Part shown: piece by piece, positions 16,542 through 23,887 of the stretch | How positions within the stretch are numbered: position 1 is the stretch's first letter | Layout: each line of letters begins with the position of its first letter | NCBI GenBank assembly: GCA_037414955.1 | Contig: JBBEWH010000021.1 | Coordinates: 124,001 to 188,000, forward strand | Reading direction: 5' to 3' | Origin: Phytohabitans sp037414955 | Lineage (GTDB): Bacteria > Actinomycetota > Actinomycetes > Mycobacteriales > Micromonosporaceae | Length of the DNA: 64,000 nt | Made by a program: the position numbers and the translations under genes | Notes under the pieces: generated by a model | Database searches by the model: none | Seen by the model: the letters and a program-made list of their open reading frames with translations, nothing else | Told to the model about the DNA's origin: nothing

Positions 16542-19237
16542 CACCGGTCACCACTTCCGCGAGTATCGGAGCCCACCAGGGCCAGGAACGCGTCTTCGAG
16601 GCGGCGCCGCGGCGCCACCCGGTTCACCCCGATGCCGGCCCGGACCAGCTCGGCCACGACCTCGCTGCGCGGCGCGCCGTCGATGTCGACGACCAGCCCG
16701 CCGTTGCCGTCCCAGGCCACCGAGCGCACCGCCTCGAGCCGGTCGAGGACCTCCTCGGCGGCGTCCACGTCGGTCACGTCGAGCTGGACCGTGGGCGACT
16801 CGCCGACGATGTCGTCGACCGGGCCGGACGCCACGATCGCGCCCTTGTTCACCACGACCACGTGCGTGCAGGTCTGTTCGACCTCGGCCAGCAGGTGGCT
16901 GGAGACCAGCACGGCCCGGCCACCGGTGGCGTACCGCTTGAGCACCCGGCGCATCTCGGCGATCTGCGGCGGGTCGAGGCCGTCGGTGGGCTCGTCGAGG
17001 ACGAGCAGCTCGGGCAGGCCGAGCATGGCCTGCGCGATGGCGAGTCGCTGCTTCATGCCGTGGCTGTACTTGCGGACCTTGCGGTGGATCGAGTCGCCCA
17101 GCCCGGCGATCTCGACGGCCTCGTCGAACCGCGCGTCGGCCAACGGGCGCCCGGTCGCCCGCCAGTACGCGTGCAGGTTCGCCAGGCCGGACAGGTGCGG
17201 CAGGAAACCCGGGCCTTCGACGAGCGCGCCCAGCCGGGACAGCACCGGCGAGCCGGGCACCAGCGGGTGGCCGAAGACGTAGATCTCGCCGCCGCTGGGC
17301 TGGGTCAGCCCCATCAGGACCCGCAGCGTGGTGGTCTTGCCGGCGCCGTTCGGCCCGAGCAGGCCCACCACCTGCCCACGCGTGACCGTGAAGTCCACAT
17401 CGGAGACCGCGACGAAGCCGTCCGCGTACTCCTTGCGCAGATGCTTGACGACCAGCGGCGTGTCCGCGTACTCCGCGACGACCGAGCCGCCGGTGCGGCG
17501 GTGCCGGCGCCGCGCGATCAGGACGGCCACCGCGAGCGCCAGCACCACCGCGGCGAGCAGGCCGGCGAGCACCCAGCGCCACAGCGCGGCGGTGGTGGCG
17601 ATCGGCTCGCCGGTGACCGTCGGCAGCGTGATGCCGGCACCGCCGAGCGCGACCGTGTAGACGGCCGGCTCGACCGGCGTCGCGTATGCCTGGTCGGCGG
17701 TGGCGACGGTGACCAGCAGCGTGTGTCCGGCCTCGATCCGGCGCACGATCGCCGGCAGCGTCACGGTGATCGGCTGGGCCTGGGTGATGTCGGCCGGCAG
17801 GCCGGTCAGCCGTACCGGCGCGACCTGGCCGCCGGGAAGCGTGTAGTTGCCGTCCGGGTCGACGTCATAGAGCTTGACGAACAGCACCGCCTCGCCGGTG
17901 GCGGAAGCCGCCCGGATCGACACGGCCGGCGCGCCCACCACGTCGACCGCCGCGTCCAGCGGCTGGGACGGGAACATGCCGTGCTGGCCGGGCAGGTCGC
18001 GCGCGATGAGGTCGGCCGCGCCGCCGAGGTCGCCGGCGCCGGGCAGCGACGACACCGCAGCCGGGTTGCCGGCCGGCGGGTTCGCGACCGGCTGCGGCGG
18101 CCCGCCGAGCGCCACCTGCCGCGTGCCGGTGCCGCGCAGGCTCGGGTAGTCGTCGATCGAGTAGCCGTTGGTGACCAGGCCGCGGTCCATCGCGTCGAAG
18201 CCGGCGACCCGCGACCAGGTGAAGCTGGTCGACGGCGCGTCGCCCGCGCCCTTGACGTAGTGGTCGAGCCACTGCGCCATCAGGAACCGCAGCCGGTCGC
18301 GGTCGGTGGCCGGCCCCTCGCCGCCGTCGTGCCCACCCGTGTACCACGCGACCCGCACCGGGGTCCCGTTCGCCGCGATGCCTTTCGCGTTCTCGTCCGC
18401 CTCGGCGAGCGGGAAGAGCGTGTCCGCCTCGCCCTGGATCAGCAGCGTGGGTGCCTTGATCCGGCTCAGTGCCGGGGCCGGGCTGGACCGCCGCAGCAAC
18501 TCGACCGCCTCCGGCGTGGCGCGGCCGTTGGTGGCGGTCGCCAGGTACATGTCGCAGACCTCGCGGGCGAACCGGCCGCAGGTCGGGTCGGTGCCCGCCG
18601 AGTTGCCGAAGAAGAGCCCCGCCCAGCCCTTCTTGAACACCCCGTCGACGTCCGGACGGCCGGTCGACTCGGGCAGGAACGACCTGGCCAGGTCGTTCCA
18701 GGTGATCATCGGCACGATCGCGTCGACCCGCTGGTCCTGCGCGGCGAGCAGCAGGGCGAGCGCGCCGCCGTACGACCCGCCGACCACGCCCACCCGGGGG
18801 TCGCCGTTCGCGTCGGTGCGCACCTCCGGCCGCGCCGCCAGCCAGGTCAGCAGACCCTGCGCGTCGCGCACCTCGTAATCCGGGTGGTCCAGGTGGATCT
18901 CGCCGCCGCTCTGACCGAACCCGCGGGCACTGTAGGTCAGCACCGCGTAGCCCAGCTCGGCGAGGTCTTCGGCGTCCTCCCGCACGCTCTCCTTCGTGCC
19001 GCCGAACCCGTGCGCCAGCAGCACCGCCGGCACCTTCCCGGCCCGGCTCGCGGGGAGGTAGAGCCGGGTGTCCAGGTCGATCGACTCGTCGCTGCGTGGT
19101 CCGGAGCGCACGACGACCCGGGCGTCCTCGGTGGTGAAGGCCGGCGGCTCCGGCCACACCGCCCAGACGAGGGCGCTGGCGGCGACGACCAGCACCGCGA
19201 GGGCCGCGGGCCATGCCCGCCGGGAGAGGAGACGCAT
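16541..19237 (-). CDS. Fusion of S15/CocE-like alpha/beta hydrolase, transmembrane helix and ABC ATPase
   Basis: 898 residues. Signal-anchor at residues 8-28. An alpha/beta hydrolase of the Xaa-Pro dipeptidyl-peptidase/CocE class follows (residues 35-540), with nucleophile Ser155 in GGSYGG, Asp273 in GEADTLFPL, His304 in TGGHDGG, and a C-terminal beta-jelly-roll. A transmembrane helix lies at about 554-577, then an ABC ATPase: Walker A GPNGAGKTT (Lys635), signature YSHGMKQRL, Walker B LLVLDEPTDGLD (Asp749). The predicted topology puts the hydrolase outside and the ATPase inside, joined by one helix. The next gene is the matching permease. The whole looks like an exporter with a built-in extracytoplasmic processing enzyme (inference). 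Confidence 0.9.
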   Translation of the reverse strand: MRLLSRRAWPAALAVLVVAASALVWAVWPEPPAFTTEDARVVVRSGPRSDESIDLDTRLYLPASRAGKVPAVLLAHGFGGTKESVREDAEDLAELGYAVLTYSARGFGQSGGEIHLDHPDYEVRDAQGLLTWLAARPEVRTDANGDPRVGVVGGSYGGALALLLAAQDQRVDAIVPMITWNDLARSFLPESTGRPDVDGVFKKGWAGLFFGNSAGTDPTCGRFAREVCDMYLATATNGRATPEAVELLRRSSPAPALSRIKAPTLLIQGEADTLFPLAEADENAKGIAANGTPVRVAWYTGGHDGGEGPATDRDRLRFLMAQWLDHYVKGAGDAPSTSFTWSRVAGFDAMDRGLVTNGYSIDDYPSLRGTGTRQVALGGPPQPVANPPAGNPAAVSSLPGAGDLGGAADLIARDLPGQHGMFPSQPLDAAVDVVGAPAVSIRAASATGEAVLFVKLYDVDPDGNYTLPGGQVAPVRLTGLPADITQAQPITVTLPAIVRRIEAGHTLLVTVATADQAYATPVEPAVYTVALGGAGITLPTVTGEPIATTAALWRWVLAGLLAAVVLALAVAVLIARRRHRRTGGSVVAEYADTPLVVKHLRKEYADGFVAVSDVDFTVTRGQVVGLLGPNGAGKTTTLRVLMGLTQPSGGEIYVFGHPLVPGSPVLSRLGALVEGPGFLPHLSGLANLHAYWRATGRPLADARFDEAVEIAGLGDSIHRKVRKYSHGMKQRLAIAQAMLGLPELLVLDEPTDGLDPPQIAEMRRVLKRYATGGRAVLVSSHLLAEVEQTCTHVVVVNKGAIVASGPVDDIVGESPTVQLDVTDVDAAEEVLDRLEAVRSVAWDGNGGLVVDIDGAPRSEVVAELVRAGIGVNRVAPRRRLEDAFLALVGSDTRGSGDR

Positions 19238-19293
19238 GCCGCAAACGGTACGGCCTGCCCGTCCTCCCCCGCTGAGAGCTCTCTCAGCCCTCC

Positions 19294-19349
19294 CATGATC
19301 AAGGCGTCCCTCAAGTCGTCATAGCTACTACAGGGACGCCTTGATCATG
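19294..19349. repeat. Palindromic repeat, family 1, copy 10
   Basis: 56 bp between divergent starts. The arms are imperfect in the middle (TCAAGTCGTCATAG against CTACTACAGGG). An ATG in its right end (19347) is in frame with the AAA ATPase but is not the preferred start. Confidence 0.92.
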
Positions 19350-19373
19350 GTGAGGGCCAGCTACTCTCGGCGC

Positions 19374-21548
19374 GTGGCGGAACGCGATCTCACCCTGACG
19401 GCCAGCCTGCGCCCCGCGGCGCTGGACGCCCGGCGCGGCATCGTCCGGCTCCACCCGGAGGTGCTGACCGCACTGGGCCTCGCGCCCGGCGACCCGGTCC
19501 GCCTCGCCGGGCGCCGGGTCACCGCCGGCATCGCCGCCCGCGCCGACGCGGGCGCCAGCCGGGCGCTGCTCTACGCCGACGACCTCACGCTCGGCAACCT
19601 CGGCATCCGCGACGGCGGCGAGGTGACGATCGCGCCGGCACCGGTGGTCGCGGCCCAGCGGGTCACGCTCGCCGGTCCGCCCGAGATCGAAGCCGCCGTG
19701 CCCGCCGACACGCTGCGCCTCGCGCTGCTCGGCAAGGTGGTCACCGCCGGTGACAACGTCTCCCTGCTACCGCAGGACGCGCTACCCCCGTCCGAGGCGC
19801 GCGGCCTCATCGAGGGCGCGCGGCGCAGTCTCGCGAACACCATCGGGTACGGGTGGACGAGCACCCTTCTCACCGTTGGCGCGGTGCAGCCGGCGTCGAC
19901 CGCACTGGTCACCATGGACACCGTGGTGGGCTGGGGCTCGGTGTCTTATGTGGAGTCGCCGCCACCAGTCGCCGCTTCCGCGCCCACTGTGGACGATCTG
20001 CCCGGGCTGCGCGCCCAGGCGCATGAGCTGACGGAGCTGCTGGATCTCGGTTTCCACCACGGCGAGGTACTGGGCCGGCTCGGCACCACCATCTCGCTCG
20101 GCGTGTTGGTCACCGGCCCCGCCGGCTCGGGCAAGTCATCGCTGGTCCACGCGGTCGCGGCGGCGGTCGGCGCCCGGGTGGAACCGTTGTGGGCGCCCGA
20201 GGTCGCCGCGCTGACCAACAACGACGCGGCGGCCCGGCTGCGCGCGGCGGCCGCTTCGGTGCGCGCCGGCGGTCCCGCCGTCCTGCTGGTGTCCGATGTG
20301 GATGCCCTCGCGCCGCGGGACACGCCTGGTCCACTGTCGACGGTGTTTCGTCAGGTGCTCGCCGAGACGGTCCGCGCCGGTGCCGCCGTGGTATGCACGA
20401 CCAGCCGCCCGGAGGCGGTCGACCCCGCGGTGCGCGCCCCCGACCTGCTCGCGGTGCAGATCGCGGTGCCCTTGCCGGACGCCGCGATGCGCCGGGAGCA
20501 GCTCGCCGCGCTGACCAAGGGCATGCCGCTCGCCGAGGACGTGCGGCTCGACGACGTCGCTGGGCGTACCCCCGGGTTTGTCGCCGCCGACCTGGCCGCG
20601 CTCGTCCGCGAAGCCGGCGTGCGCGCGGCCCTGCGGTTGCGTGCCGGCGCGGCCGACGCCGTGGCCGCCGTCACGATGGCCGACTTCGAGGCCGCCCTCG
20701 AAGTGGTGCGGCCGACGTCGATGGCGTCGTCTACATTGGAACTGGCGGCCGTGACGCTGGACGACGTGGGCGACATGGTCGAGGTCAAGGAGATGCTGAC
20801 CGAGTCGGTGCTGTGGCCGCTGACCTATCCGGACACGTTCGCCCGACTGGGCGTGCAGCCGCCGCGCGGCGTGCTCCTCTATGGACCTCCCGGCTGCGGA
20901 AAAACGTTCCTGGTCAAGGCCATCGCGGGCACCGGCAAGGCGAACGTGCTCTCCGTCAAGGGCGCCGAACTGCTGTCGAAGTGGGTGGGCGAGAGCGAGC
21001 GGGCGGTCCGCGAACTGTTCCGCCGGGCCCGCGAAGCCGCCCCCACGCTGGTCTTCCTGGATGAGGTCGACGCGCTCGCGCCGGTGCGCGGACAGGCCAC
21101 CGACGGCGGCACCACCGACCGGGTCGTGGCCGCACTGCTCACCGAACTGGACGGCGTCGAGGCGCTGCGCAACGTGGTCGTGGTGGGCGCCACCAACCGG
21201 CCGGACCTGGTCGATGCGGCCCTGCTCCGACCGGGCCGCCTGGAACGGCTGGTCTACGTGCCGCCGCCGGACGCCGAGGCGCGCGCCGAGATCCTGCGCG
21301 CCACGTCGCGCTCGGTGCCGCTGGCGTCCGATGTAGACCTCGCGGCGTTGGCATCCGGTTTGGACGGTTTCTCGGCGGCCGACTGCGCCGCCCTGGTGCG
21401 GGAGGCGGCGCTCGCCGCGATGCGCGAGTCCCTGGAGGCGTCGTCGGTCACCGCCGCGCACGTGGCGACCGCCCGCACCCGCATCCGCCCCTCCCTAGAC
21501 CCCACCCAAGTCGCCTGGCTAGCGTCCTACGCCAATTCCCACTCATGA
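19374..21548 (+). CDS. Cdc48/p97-like double AAA+ ATPase with degenerate first ATPase site
   Basis: 724 residues: an N-domain of double-psi beta-barrel type (LTLTASLRPAALDARRGIVR, as in VAT and Cdc48), then two AAA+ modules. D1: Walker A GPAGSGKSS (Lys254) but Walker B VLLVSDVDAL, where the DE pair at 307-308 is Ser-Asp, so hydrolysis is doubtful. D2: Walker A GPPGCGKTF (Lys510), Walker B LVFLDEVDAL (Asp563-Glu564), sensor-1 GATNRPD, arginine finger RPGRLER. Expected to be a ring-forming protein unfoldase. Bacterial Cdc48-type proteins occur widely in actinomycetes with poorly known substrates. Start GTG at 19374 gives VAERDLTLT. Confidence 0.92.
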   Translation: MAERDLTLTASLRPAALDARRGIVRLHPEVLTALGLAPGDPVRLAGRRVTAGIAARADAGASRALLYADDLTLGNLGIRDGGEVTIAPAPVVAAQRVTLAGPPEIEAAVPADTLRLALLGKVVTAGDNVSLLPQDALPPSEARGLIEGARRSLANTIGYGWTSTLLTVGAVQPASTALVTMDTVVGWGSVSYVESPPPVAASAPTVDDLPGLRAQAHELTELLDLGFHHGEVLGRLGTTISLGVLVTGPAGSGKSSLVHAVAAAVGARVEPLWAPEVAALTNNDAAARLRAAAASVRAGGPAVLLVSDVDALAPRDTPGPLSTVFRQVLAETVRAGAAVVCTTSRPEAVDPAVRAPDLLAVQIAVPLPDAAMRREQLAALTKGMPLAEDVRLDDVAGRTPGFVAADLAALVREAGVRAALRLRAGAADAVAAVTMADFEAALEVVRPTSMASSTLELAAVTLDDVGDMVEVKEMLTESVLWPLTYPDTFARLGVQPPRGVLLYGPPGCGKTFLVKAIAGTGKANVLSVKGAELLSKWVGESERAVRELFRRAREAAPTLVFLDEVDALAPVRGQATDGGTTDRVVAALLTELDGVEALRNVVVVGATNRPDLVDAALLRPGRLERLVYVPPPDAEARAEILRATSRSVPLASDVDLAALASGLDGFSAADCAALVREAALAAMRESLEASSVTAAHVATARTRIRPSLDPTQVAWLASYANSHS

Positions 21549-21591
21549 CCCCCTTGCCCCCTCTCCCCTCCCCCTCCCCCTCCCTCGTCGT

Positions 21592-21650
21592 CGATCAAGG
21601 AGTTGGGCACGTGGTTCGATCTCTAAACCGCGTGCTTAAGCCCTCGATCG
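21592..21650. repeat. Palindromic repeat, family 2, copy A
   Basis: About 59 bp: outer arms CGATCAAGGAGTT and AAGCCCTCGATCG, inner arms GCACGTGGTT and AACCGCGTGC, centre CGATCTCTA. The inner part matches copies B and C. It lies under the presumed 5' end of the next gene and includes AAGGAG eight bases before a GTG. Confidence 0.88.
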
Positions 21651-22219
21651 GCGCTAGGTCCCTTGATCGCGACGACCAGGCCGACCCCAACAGCGGCGGT
21701 CCGGTCGATCCTGAACGGTGGCCACTCGCCCGCGGGCGCTCGCGGCGGGCGGTGGTCGCGGTGGCGATGGTGGCGTCGATGCTCGTGTGCGGCTGCGGCG
21801 GTCTCTGGGCCCTGCTGTCGCTGAGCCGCGACGACGCCGGCCCCACCCGCGCGGCCTGCGCCGTGCCGACCGGCGACACGTACGGCTACTGCGACCGCCT
21901 CGACGAGCTCAACCGCGGCCGGAAGGCGCTCAGCGCCGAGCAGTGGGCGGCCGCCTCCGCGGTGGCCCGGTCGATCCGCGAGGCCCTGGCGAGCGCCCCC
22001 GCCGACGCCACACCCCGTGACGTCACCCGCATCCTGCGGGACGCCGGCTATCCGGAGGCCGTGGTGCGCACCGCCCGGGAGATCGACCCGGCCCCGCCCG
22101 GCGCGGTGGCCTACGCGGTGCGGGCCGGCTCGGCGTGCGTCATCGGATACCGCCAAGGCACCGCGAGCGGCAGCATCCCGGCCGGCACCCTCCCCGGCGA
22201 CACCTGCCTCCTCCCCTAA
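21611..22219 (+). CDS. Single-pass membrane protein, function unknown
   Basis: About 202 residues if translation begins at the GTG at 21611. That start is preceded, at 8 bases, by AAGGAG, and both lie inside a family 2 repeat. A basic ARGRSRR stretch precedes a transmembrane helix (VVAVAMVASMLVCGCGGLW), then an extracytoplasmic domain of about 120 residues with four cysteines (RAACAVP, TYGYCDRL, GSACVIG, DTCLLP) that could form two disulfides. No family is recognised. If the repeat-borne start is not used, a GTG at 21752 would give a shorter protein starting at the helix. Downstream of the AAA ATPase but not clearly in its operon. Confidence 0.65.
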   Translation: MVRSLNRVLKPSIGARSLDRDDQADPNSGGPVDPERWPLARGRSRRAVVAVAMVASMLVCGCGGLWALLSLSRDDAGPTRAACAVPTGDTYGYCDRLDELNRGRKALSAEQWAAASAVARSIREALASAPADATPRDVTRILRDAGYPEAVVRTAREIDPAPPGAVAYAVRAGSACVIGYRQGTASGSIPAGTLPGDTCLLP

Positions 22220-22246
22220 TCATTGGCCCAGAAGGGCCGACCCTCC

Positions 22247-22302
22247 CATGATCAAGGCGTCCCTCATGTAGTGAGAACGACTTGAGGGACGCCTTGATCA
22301 TG
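22247..22302. repeat. Palindromic repeat, family 1, copy 11
   Basis: 56 bp between same-strand genes, 28 bases after the upstream stop. The loop region reads ATGTAGTGAGAACGACTT. Confidence 0.94.
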
Positions 22303-22457
22303 GAAAGGGCTGGCGGCGTGCGCGGTGGTGATCAAGGGCGCCCTCCACCGTCCGCTCTCGTTGGCGGAGGTCTAGCGGCGAACGGACCGGCCGCCGCCGG
22401 CAGTCGTCGCACAAGATCGACAGGGCAGGCGGTGATCTTGGATGAGATCCTGGAGAC
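22303..22457. other. Intergenic leader of the GNAT gene
   Basis: 155 bases with an isolated GATCAAGGGCGCCCTCC half-palindrome at 22326 and no reading frame. It may hold decayed repeat ends; no clear promoter is seen. Confidence 0.4.
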
Positions 22458-22886
22458 ATGGGAGTCGAGATCCGCGGTGCGCAGATGGGTGAGGTCGACG
22501 CGATCCTGGAGTTCTGGCGGGAGGCGGCCGAGGGCACAAGCGTCAGCGACGACCCCGCGGGCGTAACCACGCTGATCACGCGGGATCCGGAGGCCCTACT
22601 GCTCGCCGAGATGGACGGGCGCATCGTCGGCAGCATCATCGCTGGCTGGGACGGCTGGCGTGCACATCTGTACCGGCTGGCGGTGCACCCCGAGTACCGC
22701 CGGCGCGGCATCGGCACCGCCCTGCTGCAGGCCGCCGAGCAGCGGTTGATCGCGCTCGGCGCACGCCGCGGCGACGCCATGGTGCTGGACCGCAACACGC
22801 TCGCTCACCACGCCTGGTCAGCGGCCGGCTACACCCGCGACACCCCCTGGACCCGCTGGATCAAACGCTGGCCGCCCACCCGCTAA
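22458..22886 (+). CDS. GNAT family N-acetyltransferase
   Basis: 142 residues, a compact single GNAT domain: MGVEIRGAQMGEVDAIL opening, YRLAVHPEYRRRGIGTALLQ as motif A (R-x-x-G-I-G), then LDRNTLAHHAWSAAGY in place of the usual N-x-x-A-x-x-x-Y motif B. RimI-like in size; acceptor unknown. Monocistronic. A family 2 repeat (copy B) lies 25 bases after its stop and may serve as its 3' signal. Confidence 0.9.
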   Translation: MGVEIRGAQMGEVDAILEFWREAAEGTSVSDDPAGVTTLITRDPEALLLAEMDGRIVGSIIAGWDGWRAHLYRLAVHPEYRRRGIGTALLQAAEQRLIALGARRGDAMVLDRNTLAHHAWSAAGYTRDTPWTRWIKRWPPTR

Positions 22887-22911
22887 CGATGAGCGGTCTT
22901 GGCCTTGTCGC

Positions 22912-22974
22912 CGCGATCGAGGGCATATCGTGGCGAGTCGATCTCTAAACCACGACGACAAGCCCTCGATCGCG
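22912..22974. repeat. Palindromic repeat, family 2, copy B
   Basis: 63 bp with perfect 13-bp outer arms CGCGATCGAGGGC and GCCCTCGATCGCG, inner TCGTGG and CCACGA, and the family centre CGATCTCTAAACCACG. It lies downstream of a GNAT stop codon. Confidence 0.9.
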
Positions 22975-23057
22975 ACGCAATCACCACGGTAAGTCCAAGA
23001 TCGACGCGGAGAGCGCCACCCGCGACCGCAGAGCGGATGCTCGGCGACGCTGACGCC

Positions 23058-23113
23058 CAGGATCGAGGCGTCCCTGTAGTAGTTAGAACGACTTGAAGGA
23101 CGCCTTGATCATG
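23058..23113. repeat. Palindromic repeat, family 1, copy 12
   Basis: 56 bp. The left end has decayed (CAGGATCGAGGCG) while the right end is canonical and abuts the comB-like gene, 10 bases from its stop. Confidence 0.88.
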
Positions 23114-23122
23114 GGGAAGGGG

Positions 23123-23887
23123 TCACGAGGGAGTGGCCGGGGTGAAGACGCCGTTGTGAAGGACGGGGACGGTGTCGGAGGAGCCGAACTCGACAGCGAT
23201 CTCCACGTCGTCGCCGAAGCCGCGCTCGATCAGCTCCCGCCCCGATACGCAGCCGCGCACCGCCGCGGGCACGTCGGGCACGCTGGCCAGCGTGGCGAGC
23301 GCCACCGCCGCCTCCACCGAGTACCCGGCCGGCGCGTCGATCAGCCCATCCAGCACCGTGGCCGCGCCCAGCAGATCTTCCACCCCGGGCCGCAGGGTCT
23401 CGTCGGGCCAGCGCTCTCCGGCGGCCACCACACCGATGGGGGCGCGCAGGCCCCCGTACCCTCGCCTGATGAGCCAGCGCCCGACGGCGGGTGCGTTGCG
23501 CAGGCAGCCCGCGACCACCGGAATGCCGGTGGCGCTGGCGGCGGCCGAGATCGCGGACCCGTTGGGCGACGGCAGCACCAGCTCCGGTGTGACCGGCGCG
23601 GCGCTCAGCGCCGCCGGCGACAGCGACCAGGGACGGTCCGGGCTGACCGCGCCGCGGCCGACGGCCGCGACCGCGCCCACCCGCCGCGCGTAGTCGTCGG
23701 CCTGCGCACCCCACGGAAACGGGTGTACGCGCATGCCGCGCCCCACCGCGACATCGACCGCCGTGGTGAAGGACAGCACGTCGACGACCACGAGGACCGC
23801 GCAGACCCGCCCCAGCTCGGCCGCGCCCGCCAGTCCCCAGTCGAACCGGACTCCGACGCCCGGCTGCGCGAAGACCGGCTCAGGCAC
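23123..23887 (-). CDS. 2-phosphosulfolactate phosphatase-like protein (ComB family)
   Basis: About 254 residues with the ComB family blocks: VVVDVLSFTTAVDVA (Mg-binding aspartates), LPSPNGSAIS, and AAGERWPDETLRPGVEDLLGA. In methanogens ComB dephosphorylates 2-phosphosulfolactate in coenzyme M synthesis. Actinomycetes are not known to need coenzyme M in general, so the substrate here is open. It is the last gene of purS-purQ-purL and overlaps the end of purL, which suggests a linked or housekeeping phosphatase role. Start GTG at 23887; a TTG three codons upstream is possible. Confidence 0.82.
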   Translation of the reverse strand: MPEPVFAQPGVGVRFDWGLAGAAELGRVCAVLVVVDVLSFTTAVDVAVGRGMRVHPFPWGAQADDYARRVGAVAAVGRGAVSPDRPWSLSPAALSAAPVTPELVLPSPNGSAISAAASATGIPVVAGCLRNAPAVGRWLIRRGYGGLRAPIGVVAAGERWPDETLRPGVEDLLGAATVLDGLIDAPAGYSVEAAVALATLASVPDVPAAVRGCVSGRELIERGFGDDVEIAVEFGSSDTVPVLHNGVFTPATPS

